A DNA stretch of 64,000 nucleotides from Leptidea sinapis (taxonomy: Eukaryota; Arthropoda; Insecta; Lepidoptera; Pieridae). The notes below the pieces were generated by a model that made no database searches, was not told the origin of the DNA, and saw only the letters and a list, made by a program, of their open reading frames with translations. Below are positions 32,255-43,530 of the stretch, in pieces. Position 1 is the stretch's first letter, and the number at the start of each line of letters is the position of its first letter. The DNA is taken from the NCBI RefSeq assembly GCF_905404315.1, contig NC_066286.1, forward strand, positions 10,113,501 through 10,177,500. The letters are read 5' to 3'. The translations under genes and the position numbers were made by a program.

Positions 32255-33195
32255 AATTTAAGGACCGAATATTGCATTTTTTAGAGGACGCAATTTTATT
32301 TTTGGGTCATATGTGGGGGGTCAAAGGTCAATATTTGGATGCCTATACAAGCTTGCAAGCCTCCAGCACCCCCTGAAATTAATTTTCTGCAAATGCAAAT
32401 GAAATTGTGGAAGTATGAGTGGCTGCAGAAAAGCAGGCTTAGAATGCTAGAAGATGAACTTCCACTTATGGGTCCAAATTTAACTCCTGTCATTCCCCAA
32501 ACCTTCACATTCAACGTTCAATTATATTCTCAGCCACTGCTTGGACCATCGAAGAAAAAAAGAATAATATAGCTAGCTAATAACTGATTGAAAATATAAT
32601 TCTGTCAAGAATTACCTCATCGACAAGATGTCTGTGGAGTAGGCCTACTAGGAATACCACGTAAAAAAACGCACCGCACCTAGGGTCTCTAAATATGATA
32701 AAACTAAGTTAAACAGTTCGTTTTAACAGTATTCTCGTGAGCATTGACGACGGGATCGTCGGGATCAACTTTGGAGCACTGTAACAGCGTTTTAAATAAA
32801 GGAAATTAAAAAAATAATACAGAAAATTTCCTTAAAAGACCATCTACGAAATCGGTTTAGTGTGATTTTTTTGTAAAATGTATAAAAAAAAGTATTAGAG
32901 CAAAAAAGAAATTTGTTATAGAAATTTTCTCAGTTATTTGCTTATAACTTCATTCATTTTAAATTTACAGGAAAAAGTCACATGAACATTTTTGTAGGCA
33001 AAGAGATTTGCTACAAATTATGCCTGTAGGATGCATAGTTTCCGAGACATTGCGAAAATGGTGTTTGAACCCCTTTTTCCAAGATGGCGGCCAGGTGACA
33101 TGGGCGGCAACCCCACAAACTTGGGGTTAAGCTTCTATTGACCCCCCACATATGTCCCAAAAATAAAATTGCATCCTCTAAAGAATGCATAGCTC
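32255..33195. mobile_element. Inverted-repeat unit enclosing a protein-like ORF
   Basis: The left arm has 'gcaattttatttttgggtca' then 'tatgtggggggtca'. The right arm has their inverted forms 'tgaccccccacatatg' and 'tcccaaaaataaaattgc'. Arms are about 60 bp with few mismatches, 32270-32330 and 33130-33195. Inside lie the ORF at 32339, an AATAAA near 32798 and a CCAAGATGGCGGCC motif near 33081. No transposase seen; the boundaries and class are uncertain. Confidence 0.6.
32339..32572 (+). CDS. Unrecognised 77-codon ORF, possible captured exon or pseudogene
   Basis: From the Met at 32339 the frame reads CKPPAPPEINFLQMQMKLWK, then WLQKSRLRMLEDELPLMGPN and ends SKKKRII followed by TAG. The composition (mixed charged, Trp, Pro) looks protein-like, unlike neighbouring AT-rich frames. 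The frame is open upstream into the left inverted-repeat arm, so the true start is unknown; it may be a last exon or a fragment picked up by the surrounding element. An AATAAA follows about 230 bases downstream. I do not recognise the protein. Confidence 0.4.
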   Translation: MPIQACKPPAPPEINFLQMQMKLWKYEWLQKSRLRMLEDELPLMGPNLTPVIPQTFTFNVQLYSQPLLGPSKKKRII

Positions 33196-34031
33196 ATGTA
33201 ACATGTCTTAAATTCAGATAGTGTTAGGGTCTTGGATAGGATTATACCCACATATACAAGGTAGGTCTATTTTTATAAATTTCTTCTAAATGGGTGAAAT
33301 CTTACAACTGACATTTGAATCTCTCTATATGTCGACTGAATAATTGGTGACCTCGACGTGATGACGACGTGATGCAGACATTATGAAGACGTAATACACT
33401 GCAGCGAAGATACGCCACGTGCACAACATAGCCAGGAAAGTGCCCAGTCATTCACATACTTATATCCTTCCAACTGTGATTTTTCCCTTCTTGTTTGCCT
33501 GAATAGCATTGCCAATTCTTCTTTATTTGTTTATTGCAACTATTCAAGCTAAAGCCACGCAATTCATAGTAATTATTAATTATTACGCTTTTAAATCAGC
33601 TTAACGATACATTCAATTTACATTTTGCCATTAATAATTGTACAAGAAAGCCATACATTTTCTGCTTTCTTCATTCGAGTGCAAGACAACTTTTATTTCT
33701 TTTGCTTTAGAACAATTGAATGTCGAATCTTCAATTAACTATTAAACACAGACAAAACCAAAGGTGAAGCTATCCGTTTGCTTTGCCCCAGTTCGTTACT
33801 TATAATTTCTACTGTGCATTCCAGTACCTAAGCCGCGCCGCCGCGCGACATGGCCACGTTACTCGCATGCTAATCGCCGCTATTGTTCTCGAGCGCATCA
33901 GCTATTTCATACCTACATCAGTAGCAGCGTCTGCACGAGCACCAGGTTTTGGGGCGTAAACTGGCTTGAATTTACGTATCGTTCTGATTATGTTTTTTAT
34001 TATTATTATTATTTGATCTACTTTATTTTTC
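33196..34031. other. Spacer upstream of a BEL/Pao coding block
   Basis: The 5' LTR of the following element should lie here, but no sequence in 33196-34031 was matched to sequence after 37856. A GC-richer patch at 33828-33960 and 'aggttttggggcgtaaactg' near 33943 might be leader or primer-binding region. Not resolved. Confidence 0.4.
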
Positions 34032-34067
34032 TTGTTTGGTTCAATTACTGTAGTTTTAATAATCAAT

Positions 34068-35067
34068 ATGTCAAGAAGTGGTGAACAATCCTCTAAATCA
34101 CCTTTAGAAGGTGACCACTTAAGATTAAATATTCCTCCAACAATTGTTAATCGTGATATAAAATATTTAAATGCGAAACGAAGTTCGATTAAAGGTCGTA
34201 TCAGTAAATATAAAAATTTTATGAGTGCATTCAGTGAGTCTGAACCTATTACGCGTGCTAATTGTTATATGATTAACCAGAGATTTGAGCGTTTACGTGA
34301 AATATTGACGCAGTTTTACGAAGTGCAATCGGAAATAGAATCTATAAATCACCATAACTTGGACGGTGAACTAGACATAGGGAAAATATTGAATCCGACA
34401 ATTATTTACTTATTGCACAAACTCAATGTTTTCTTGAAAAACATTAGAATAATTTCAAAATGAACAAGTCCGAAGGCGACGATTCTCATTCGGTCTGTCG
34501 CAATTCATGCAATCAAAATTATAGTACTATGGGGTTTCAACTACCAACTATAAAAATTGCGAACTTTGATGGTTCTTATTATAAATGGCTAGAATTTCGA
34601 GATACATTTTCAGCACTAATTCACAACAACGACAGAATTGAACCGATACACAAATTCTATTATTTAAATTCCTACCTTGAAGGAGAAGCTTCTCGTGTCA
34701 TCAGTAATTTGGAGGTTAGCTCAGCCAATTATAAGTAAGCTTGGAGTCTCCTCCTAATGTTAAACAGCTAATCAGTAACCATTTGCATTCTTTAGTCAGC
34801 ATCCAGCCGGTACAGCGTGATTCTGCCAAAGGCTTACGATTCATCATTGATCATTTTTCAAAGAATTTACGTGCATTAAATACGCTGGGTGAAAAAACCG
34901 AATCATGGGATTCTTTGATAATATATTTAGTCGCAGCCAAACTCGACAGTCTAACTAGCTTTAAATGGGAAGAACGTAAGAATAGCTTCAGTGAAAGTCC
35001 TTCCTTAAATGATTTTTTTCCAGTTTTTGAAAAGTCGTTCGGATGTTCTAGAATCAATACGTCATAA
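34068..35067 (+). pseudogene. BEL/Pao gag, frameshifted
   Basis: Likely start MSRSGEQSSKSPLEGDHLRL at 34068. Three frames are needed. The first covers residues to about 34460. The second holds IKIANFDGSYYKWLEFRDTF and FYYLNSYLEGEASRVI (Pao-type gag capsid, DUF1759-like). The third, from 34741, holds NVKQLISNHLHSLVSIQPVQ and WDSLIIYLVAAKLDS. Two frameshifts/stops (near 34460 and 34738) inactivate it. Confidence 0.88.
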
Positions 35068-36196
35068 TAAGCCCGAACGACACAGCCATAATTATAAAAG
35101 TGAACCACACTCATCTTTTCATAAATCTCACGTTAAATCTTATGCAGTTTCAGCCTCGCCTGCACCCTCTTCCGTGGCATATGTTCTGTCCAACGGCCAC
35201 CATCGTCTGTTCGACTGCGCCTCCTTCCTGAGCAAACCTGTTGACGAGCGAATCTCCGAGGTGTTGCGGTTGAAGTTATGCATCAACTGTCTGCGCAAAG
35301 ATCACTCTTCTCGTCAATGTAGGTTAGGTCCATGTTCTTCTTGTAAAGAGCGACACAATTCTCTGTTACACAGAGCGCGTTCTCAGGCTGTAAGCACTTC
35401 AGGAACCCACGCTTTCAAGGTTACAGCAGAAAGTGAGGTTGAGGGAGATCATGATAATAATGTAATAAGTATGTCAGTCTCGTCTAACAATAATGTGCTA
35501 CTTTCAACTGCCTTAGTTGAAGTGTGTAATTCAAGCACAAATCAGCGTCTAACAATCCGAGCTCTGCTAGACAGCGGGAGTCAAACGTCTCTAATAACAA
35601 CTAAAGTGAAAAATAAATTCAACTTGACTCCTCAGCCAACCAGAGTCGATATTGTAGGTGTAGGTAATCAACCTCTTTCTAATTCTTTGCAACGTTGTGC
35701 ATTAAAATTGAGGTCAAAGCAAAATGATTTCGAGACAGATATTTCATGGCTCGTGCTGCCTCAAATTTCAAGTAATTTGCCTAACAAAACATTTGATGCA
35801 TCATTAATAAAGTTGCCTACTAACATTAAACTAGCCGACCCTTCATTCAATCAGTGTGCACCAGTTGATATGCTCATAGGTGCTGACTTGTTTTGGCATC
35901 TGATTGAATATGGGAAATTAGTACTTGGTTCAAATCAACCCATTGCACTTAAATCTAAACTTGGTTGGATACTAACCGGACCTTTCGTTTCCAACAAATA
36001 CTGTCATATAAATACTGTACAATGTCACTATCTTGCATTTCATTTGAATAATACTGTTTCCAATGAATCACTAAACAATGAATTAACAAAATTCTGGGCA
36101 TTAGAGCAAATTCCTCAAAAAAATAAACAGTTAAGCAACAAAGAAATTGAGTGTGAAGCCCATTTTATAAAGCATACTTACCGCGACAAAGATGGT
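35009..36196 (+). pseudogene. BEL/Pao zinc knuckles, protease and start of pol
   Basis: A frame overlapping the gag end carries CINCLRKDHSSRQC and CSSCKERHNSLLH (two knuckles), then ALLDSGSQTSLI (aspartic protease active site) and DMLIGADLFWHL. Typical pol N-terminal sequence follows: SKLGWILTGP, FWALEQIPQ and SNKEIECEAHFIKHTYRDKD. At GP (about 36197) the text jumps to integrase-linker sequence without breaking the frame, so the reverse-transcriptase deletion is in frame. Confidence 0.9.
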
Positions 36197-37853
36197 CCGA
36201 CATTTTTAGTTCAACATGAATCACTGTGGCCATCCTTCGATCAAAATAGAGTTAGCATAAATAAACTGCCGGAAATCAAAATCCTTGTTAATATTACAAA
36301 CAAAAGTGAAAATAGTGAACAGACATTAATCGATTTTTATCGATATTCAAAGTTAAAATTCCTTCAACGTGCATTCGCTTATTTGCTTCGATTTATTAAT
36401 AATTGTAGAAATACCAAAAATAAAATATATGGTGTATTACAGCCTGAAGAATTCGCTCTATCCTTTAAAAAGCTTGTTTATTTGTCGCAAGCTGAAAGCT
36501 TTGCGAAAGAAATTAAAATTCTTCGCTCCAAATGAGTTCTTAATTCAAAAAATCTGTTGATTTCATTGAATCCATTTCTGGATACTGAAGACATATTAAG
36601 AGTCGGTGGACGTTTGATATTATCTTGTTATTCATATGAAAAACGTCACCAAATACTGCTTCATGCCAAACATAGGCTTACAAAATTATTGTTTCAGCAA
36701 GAGCACTTGCGTCTTCTTCACGCTGGCCCACAGCTGTTACTTTATACCATAAGAGAATCCATTTGGCCTATTGCAGGCAGAGACTTAGCTCGCACAACAG
36801 CGAGGCAATGTGTTAGGTGTAGAAAGGCTTGCGGTAAAACACAAAGTCCTATCATGGGTGCATTACCAGAACAGCGTGTAAATCCCGGTTTTCCCTTTGC
36901 TAGTGTAGCTGTCGATTTCGCTGGACCATTTTTGATTACCGACCGAAAGGGAAGGGGATGTAAAATTACGAAATGTTATCTATGTTTGTTTGTATGCCTT
37001 AGGTATAAATGTTTACATTTGGAGGCTGTCAGTGAGCCTTCAACGGAAGCTTTCATTTTGGCTTTGCACCGTTTTATCTCTCGCAGAGGTAAACCAATAG
37101 AAATATTTTGCGATAACGGTCGTAACTTCGTTGGAGCCGCAAAAGAAGTAGGACACCTTATCAATCGTAGTGCTGATGATATGATAGTTTTCATCCGCAG
37201 AGGGTATTAAATTTAACTTCCAGCCAGCGTATTACCCACACTTTGGTGGACTTGTAGAGTCATGTGTTCGATCAGCTAAGCATCTTCTGAAACGCATTCT
37301 AGGGCAGACACATTTAACATTTGAGGAATTGGCAACTCTATTTAGTCAGATAGAAGCGATCCTGTACAGTCGTCCTATCTGTTCCCTATCATCGAGCCCT
37401 AATGACTTCCATCCTTTAACCCAAGGGCACTTTCTAATAGGAAGACCATTGATGTCCCTACCTTCACGGGACCTGCAGACTAGTGTCAATAAAAGTGACC
37501 GCTTTCGACGTCTGGAGTCGCTGCGCCAAAGTTTTTGGAAACGGTGGCAGCTAGAGTATATTTCTCACCTACAACAAAGAAATAAGTGGCGTGTCCCAAG
37601 TATACCGATGTAGCCTGGCGATTTGGTTCTTTTAAAAGAAGATAATGCTCCACCGATGCAATGGAAGATGGGGCGAATAGTTTGTCTGTTCCCAGGTAAA
37701 GATGGAGTAGCTCGTGTAGCAGAGGTGAAAACCACTACTGGCACTTACCGTCGAGGTGTCTCGTATCTCTGCCCATTATTGGAGCCATCAGCAGCTGCCA
37801 ATTTGGAAGCAGGAGCTTCCAAGGCCCCGGAGGATGTTGCGGCACATCACTAG
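36197..37853 (+). pseudogene. BEL/Pao integrase fused after the deletion
   Basis: Begins TFLVQHESLWPSFDQ, the linker expected before integrase. An in-frame TGA (36533-36535) interrupts it once. Then come DILRVGGRL, the HHCC region (KHRLTKLLF...LLHAGPQLLL, CVRCRKA), VAVDFAGPF (Asp), FCDNGRNFVGA (Asp), a frameshift near 37200, QIEAILYSRP (Glu), a stop at 37611-37613, and the C-terminal domain LLKEDNAPPMQWKMGRIVCL. All catalytic acids remain but the frame is broken at least three times. Confidence 0.9.
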
Positions 37854-37856
37854 CGC

Positions 37857-38514
37857 CTCGGGTGAGGCGCGAGAACGAAGCCTCCTGTCCCCACCATTCT
37901 GTTTGCCATCGACGGTCAACCGACGCATCCTATTTAAGAAACCTATCGGCCGCGGCACTCAAGTCATATTTGTAAAAGTCATTTAATATACACTAGATTC
38001 AATACAGTTTTGAAGTATTTATTTATACATTCCCGAGAAGGAACATTGGTAACAGTAGGAATGACTATAACATAAATAATTATAAATGGCTTCAATTAAT
38101 TACTAATGTTTTAAGATTTAATAATATCATTAATGGTGAAAAGTAATTTTCAGGTGAGTTAGCATCAAGTAATAAGAAAAAAAGAAAGACCCATAAATGA
38201 ACGAGATAAAAACAGTATTGATGCTAGAAAATGCTTCAAAAAGGAGCATTTTAATGGAATTGAAATATATAAAACACATAAACGATATTAATAAAGGTTT
38301 TTATACTAGCAGTAATAATAAAGATAATTGTATGAAGCCATTATCGCAGTTATAAATATCTAAACGGGTAATAAATGTAATGGCATCCTGAATTTCGCTG
38401 ACTGAATAATTTATTATACCTATACTGCCTACTAATTGGAAAAATAATTTAAATTAGGGATAAAAGTATGAAACTGCCGATTTGTACTGAAAAATTTAAA
38501 TTTGAAAAATCAAA
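37857..38514. other. Spacer, possible 3' UTR or LTR of the BEL/Pao element
   Basis: The first ~150 bases are GC-richer with a 'gtgaggcgcgag' purine-rich stretch that could be a polypurine tract. No matching direct repeat was located upstream. The remainder is AT-rich. Confidence 0.4.
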
Positions 38515-38990
38515 ATTCTTTATCATCTATACATTGCTGCCCTCTAATAGGAATCTCATTTATGCCCTTACGATAGAACTGTGGTGATCTAGATTCGACA
38601 AACTATGTGAAAGCAATTTGCTCAACCTCCGGACAAGAAAACTTTTATCACGTAGAAAATTGTCTAAATCACGAAAAAAATGGTAGTCCGTTGGAGCAAC
38701 GTCTGGCGAATACGGAGAATGTGACGAATGGTTTCTAATTGCAGTTCCTGTAGAGGTAACGGTTTCTCGTGCTGTATGAGGTCGCGTTGTCATGGAGTAA
38801 TAATGGGTGAAGATCGCTTCATGAGTCGGGGCTGTTTCACTGCTAGTTTTGCTATCATTATTCTGAGCTCGGAGGAGTAGACATCTGCCGTTATTGCTTG
38901 ACCAGATCGGAGAAATTATTTGCCGAAATTTTGTGCCTATTTGAAGCGCCACTCACGAGCGTCCAGAGAACTAATTTTGACGTATAATAC
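38515..38990 (-). pseudogene. Mariner transposase relic, C-terminal third
   Basis: The minus frame contains RPHTARETV and the block HSPYSPDVAPTDYHFFRDLD, which holds the third catalytic Asp of DD34D mariners, followed by NFLRDKSF. Past a frameshift, FYRKGINEIPIRGQQCIDD is the usual mariner C-terminus. The segment before RPHTA is scrambled. It belongs to a different mariner type from the element at 6513. Confidence 0.87.
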
Positions 38991-39884
38991 AAATGGCTGC
39001 GAAAGGAACGTACAATGTTTCCTATAATTAGGTTCGTTTTCCATGTTATTTATACTTCAAGAATCAACGTAATATAACATTTTTTTCTGTAAATAGTTTC
39101 CCACCGTCTATCGATGTTTGCTAGTTTTAGTACCGCGGACTCGGCGCAAAATGGCGAATATCAAACGCCCAAACAAAAGCACTTTGACAGCCGCCAGTGA
39201 AAGTAAAGACAAATATTTGCGGAATTAACACTAAAGAAAACTTAAAACATTTGGATAATAATTATGGCTTTCCGCAAAGTAACGCCTACTTCGATAAATT
39301 TTCTAAAACATAGGGACATACGTAACGCGAGTGTTTCATGTAACTAAAATAATAAACCTAGTCTGTTTTCATGCGTTGCTAACAGCAGGAGGCTCTATCT
39401 AAACGTACAAATTATCTAAGGTGTGAACATAAAACAAGAATAACTTTTTCACATTGCGAAAATAAAACATCATACAATAAAAGCAAACCCTTCATTTCTA
39501 TCAAAAAGTATTTGTAATTGCAGTCGACATAAAAAGCCTTCTTTAGCTGAAAAAGCTGAAAAACAAAAGTGATTCTATAAAATACTTCATTCGTAGCCTT
39601 TTTATTTAGCAGCCTTCATTAAGCTTACAAAATAATACAGCCATGTTTGAACTCGGTGCTTGGTACAATTATGATTTTAAGCCTTTGTTCAATTTGCATA
39701 ATTTCCGTTTTTAAATTAGTAGCTAACTGCGTTTTGTAAAGCTACGGTTTGTTGTATTTGCTTTGTAGATTTGGTAATTATTTTCAGTGTTGTTGCTTAT
39801 TTTGTTCATTGTTAGGATTCGGTAGGGAAAGGGGAAACCCAGGTGAAGTTATTTATGAAATATATGTACAAATGAACCGTCGTA
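38991..39884. other. Spacer with one short repeat
   Basis: No gene seen. A family E copy at 39350-39412 ('gctaacagcaggaggctcta') matches 8723. Confidence 0.5.
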
Positions 39885-40124
39885 TTATGAGGCTCCATTG
39901 CACAGGATGCCGGCTGCCGTGAAGCAGTAATGTGTAAGCCTTACTGTATTTCAGTCTGAAGGGCGCCGTAGCTAGTGAAATTACTGGGCAAATGAGACTA
40001 GCGCAGTTGCAATGCCGCTCAGAATTTTTGTGGTGTTTCAAGAATCCTGAGCGGCACTGCATTTTAATGGTCAGGGCGTATTAATTACCATCAGCTGAAC
40101 GTTCTGCTCGTCTCATCCCTTATT
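39885..40124 (+). repeat. Family A repeat with internal deletions (~240 bp)
   Basis: 'aggctccattgcacaggatg', 'ctgccgtgaagcagtaatgt', 'gaagggcgccgtagctagtg' and 'taattaccatcagctgaacg' are present. About 25 bp after the first block and about 30 bp after 'gcaaatgagac' are missing relative to 11618. Confidence 0.85.
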
Positions 40125-40156
40125 TTCATAAAAATATAAATATATATATATATGTG

Positions 40157-40325
40157 TGTTACCAGCCAAGCCTGATTTCAGATCACCCTAGTTTTTCCTA
40201 GACCAAAACAGTTCATCTTTTAGGCGATAGAATAAACCGGTACAGACTGGGTTAAACTAGTTTCTTCTATCGACTTTAAGACAAACCCGTTAAGCCCAGG
40301 CTGAACTAATTCGGCCTCATCAAAA
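40157..40325 (+). repeat. MITE family F, copy 1
   Basis: Shares 'tgttaccagcc', 'cttttaggcgata' and 'ataaaccggtac' with the inverted copy at 44476-44625. Its right end is diverged. Confidence 0.6.
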
Positions 40326-40513
40326 ATGGTTTTAATTGAAGGCAGAATGTGTATTATTTACAATGTAATTATCCGTTTTAGGCTCAACTAGTTTTAGCTC
40401 AAAGCGCAGTGAGTGGTTTACAACGGTATTTAAGACACAACTTCGGAAGTGGTTTCTCGAACATACGTTTTACTCAGTGGAGGAATTTTATAAGACGCCA
40501 GTTATTTGACTAA

Positions 40514-41235
40514 GGCCCTCTTTCACCACATTCAAGTAAACTATCAAGTAAGCTAATCACTGAGTAAAGTCAATAGTAACATAACATGCGAATTTCACGA
40601 CCTTAAAGTAACACTAATCTTAAGATTAACTATCCCGTAACTAACTTGCCACATCGTCTGCCAATTAGCACGGTTACTTGACAGTTGCGTGATATTATGT
40701 GCCTACTATTATTATCATTTTTGCATCTTTTCAGAGGTAGCATAAAAATAAATTATTAGATATGGATTTATTCGATTTGATTGATCATCAATTGGACGAG
40801 TTAAGATTATTGTTCCATGGAACAAATACCAAGTATGCGTATATTTAAATTCCAAGATATCACCATATTTCTATTTAATAATACCAAAATATCCCTCTCG
40901 TGTAAAGTATGCACTTCTCTCTCTTTTAATTTTATCCATAATAATGATAATCACACAAGTAACCACTAAATGACAAAAACCGTATTATACTATTTCCAGA
41001 TGCTTTCTAATTTCAAAGGTTACAACATCTGACGTTTGACAAGTGATATTTGACGTAAAATTGAACGAATATGACGTGTGATAGATTCATTACTCACTTA
41101 ACCAATCAGTAGTTACTCAAGACATAATTTTCGCTTGTGAAATTGGCAAGAGATACTCATAACATGTAGCTTCCAATTAACGTTACTTGAGAAGCTACTA
41201 ATCACAGCTTTACTTGGACATGGTGAACGAGGCCC
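40514..41235 (+). mobile_element. Harbinger-like element, 722 bp, TAA duplication
   Basis: The left end GGCCCTCTTTCACCACATTC and right end (reverse complement GGGCCTCGTTCACCATGTCC) match at most positions, with 'aagtaaa' continuing inward. TAA flanks both ends (40511-40513, 41236-41238). A short frame from 40762 (MDLFDLIDHQLDELRLLFHG) may be the remains of a transposase start. Otherwise non-coding. Confidence 0.8.
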
Positions 41236-41238
41236 TAA

Positions 41239-41912
41239 GTAATACTTACATAGATACACTTATTTTACAATACGTACATTTATATATATTTAACATAAAA
41301 ACAATTACATAATATTGTATTATTGTGAGTTAGGTACTTCCATACCTATCTTAAATGATAATTAGAATTTTTAATTTACTTATTTTTTGACTTGTAACAA
41401 TGGTGTTATTAATAAATAATTTGATTTGTGTAATGCTGATTACGACTTGTAAATCAGAATCGTTTACACTTATAATAGATTCGCTTTCCTTTTCTATCTT
41501 GATGTGGGCAACACACGAGACATTTATCTATCTTCAAACAGATACTATCTCTACTGATATGTTTGCCTGGTACCAATAAAGCATAATAACTTCATGGTAA
41601 TAAAATATTGTCGGCGTAAAATCGCTTGCATCATAAAACTTCACTCTCATCATTCATCACTACCATAATCATAAGAAAATTTAAGTGAATGAATGAATGA
41701 AAACATTATTAATAAAAACCACAAAAAACAACACAAGTAAAAAAAACTTACAGAGGAAAAAAAATTAAGTGCTAATAACAATAAAAAATACAAATGGTAA
41801 AAAACTATGTATATAACAGAAACAAACAAAAAGTTCGATCCCATTATGTATTATTAATAGATATATCTAATAATATAAGACTTATACACACAATTTGTGT
41901 GCAGATAGTTAC
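41239..41912. other. AT-rich spacer, no gene seen
   Basis: Low-complexity A-rich stretches near 41690-41840. No motif recognised. Confidence 0.5.
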
Positions 41913-41916
41913 TTAA

Positions 41917-42413
41917 CCTTTAATAAGGCGCCAAACAAGCCGGCAACAAAATTTGTAAAAGCACATAGATTAGCGCGAGCAATAGTTCCGTCCCTGCCTA
42001 GTTCTTTGATAAAGCGATTGTCAGAACCTGAAGTTGCGACTCCTTCAATGTAACACTGGATTGCATTCAATAAAAAGAGGAAGGTGCTACACCTGTCCAC
42101 GAAAAGGCGACAGGAAAACGACCGCAAAGTGTAATAAGTGCTACAAATTTATCTGTGGCGATCATACAAAGAAAATTTGTGATAATTGTTGAATTATTAT
42201 AGGACTTACGAAAAACATATTTCTATACTGTTTTAAACATCTTGTTGAGATTTTTTTGTATTATGCTAAAAGTTTAATAAGAAATAAGTAGAATAAAAGC
42301 AATTAAAGATGATTACTAATTAAAATGTTTCTTAATTCATATCTATCAATTTGGGGTAACTGCAGACCCCGCGCGACTAACATTGTTAGTTTATTGACGC
42401 GCCTAATTAAAGG
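41917..42413 (+). mobile_element. piggyBac-derived element, 497 bp, TTAA duplications
   Basis: Flanked by TTAA at 41913-41916 and 42414-42417. The ends CCTTTAATAAGGCGC and GCGCCTAATTAAAGG are inverted repeats with one mismatch. The TTAA target is diagnostic for piggyBac. Inside is only the 3' end of a transposase gene, so most of the catalytic region was lost. Confidence 0.92.
42076..42192 (+). pseudogene. piggyBac transposase, C-terminal Cys-rich domain
   Basis: The frame reads RGRCYTCPRKGDRKTTAKCN then KCYKFICGDHTKKICDNC and TGA. It contains four CxxC-type pairs plus a His, the C-terminal zinc-binding domain of piggyBac transposases that recognises the element ends. The upstream catalytic DDD region is absent. 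Confidence 0.88.
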
Positions 42414-42584
42414 TTAATAATTCAAATAAACATAAGAATAAGGTTTTTAACTTTTTTCCGGAATGTTCCAACAGTCTTCTTCCAAAAGTCTTTAAATTAT
42501 TTGAACAACACATTCTCAAACAGAATTGAATATGTACATAAAACCTCTAGCGCTCATATAAAGTGCGAGGGTCTTTTTATACCA

Positions 42585-42780
42585 TTCACCTCACAGACTG
42601 CATAGTGGAAGTTTGTGAAGTTTCGAACTTCTAGCGAATAATTTCTAATTCAAACCCAACAGACCGCTTAGCTATTCTGAAAGGTTGCTTAAGCACTTTG
42701 AATTGTCGCTTTGTGTGCATTTTTCTAATAAATTGTGCTTCGAAGTTCAAATTTAACGACAATTTAAAATGCAATTAAGA
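42585..42780 (-). repeat. Dispersed repeat family C, copy 3
   Basis: Inverted matches: 'aaacccaacagaccgcttag' and 'gcactttgaattgtcgctt' against copies at 9500 and 15935. Confidence 0.65.
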
Positions 42781-42782
42781 GT

Positions 42783-42935
42783 TCAAATTCAAATATTTTT
42801 CTTCAAAATAGGATGTGACAACACTTATTGAAAGTCAAAAACTACCACCCATTCCAAAATGAATGCCTCAGACCTGAGAAGAATGGGCGCAACAAACTTA
42901 GCGGGCTTTTGTTTATTCATCAAAAAAATATGTTT
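42783..42935 (+). repeat. Dispersed SINE-like repeat family D, copy 2
   Basis: 'aaattcaaatatttttcttc', 'accacccattccaaaatgaa' and 'tcagacctgagaagaatggg' match the inverted copy at 63893-64000. Confidence 0.65.
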
Positions 42936-43316
42936 GCAAAGTAATATTGTACAATAAAACTTATTATTTAATAGGCTGAGGGCGGTCGCTCCATTCCCAA
43001 TCTGTGGTATCATTATGAAAGTCAAGCCACACAAAGTTTTTTAACAGTTCTTTTGAATAACGTAATACTTTTGTTTTGAACATTTTCTGGGATCTTGTTG
43101 TAAAAGCATGTACATCGCCCCACGAAAGACTTACTAACTCGAGTTAGCCGAGTAGTAGGCATTATAAGCTTATATATGTTCCTGGTGTTAATATTATGGT
43201 TATGACAGTTTCTAGCAAATTCACTTATGTGCCTATGACAAGCCTTTGTAGAGTGTAGACGTAAGCGGAAAGAAAATTTTAAATTTCATTTTATTATTTA
43301 AATAGTGGCAAGACGT

Positions 43317-43530
43317 GCAAGACATTCACCTCATGGTAAGTGATACGCCTTGCCGATTATAATACAGTGCCACTCATGAATTTTTGAATCAACCCAAATT
43401 TCTGCGGCATTACAATTACGCTCGTTTCTTTGAGTCAGAAGATGCTATCAGTTATCTAATAGCTACAGGATCCTTTGGAACTCGAAACACAATAATGCTT
43501 GCATATTACTATTTCACGGTGGAAAAATGC
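43317..43530 (-). repeat. Diverged family A copy
   Basis: Minus-orientation landmarks are recognisable but mutated: 'cattcacctcatggtaagtg', 'attacaattacgctcgtttc', 'gaaacacaataatgcttgca' and 'atttcacggtgg'. Older than the other copies. Confidence 0.6.

Larger units (their letters stand above)
34032..37856 (+). mobile_element. Second BEL/Pao retrotransposon, reverse transcriptase deleted
   Basis: Coding blocks in order: gag (34068-35067), zinc knuckles and aspartic protease (35009-36190), then immediately the linker preceding integrase, integrase core and DUF5641-like C-terminus (36197-37853). Reverse transcriptase and RNase H are missing. LTRs were not found, so these coordinates bound the coding remnant only. 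It is diverged from the element at 20-24.5 kb (different gag and integrase sequences), so the two are separate lineages within BEL/Pao. Confidence 0.9.

Noticed and set aside
37857..38040. 3' LTR of the plus-strand BEL/Pao element
   Set aside because: No matching direct repeat found upstream of 34032, so LTR status could not be supported.
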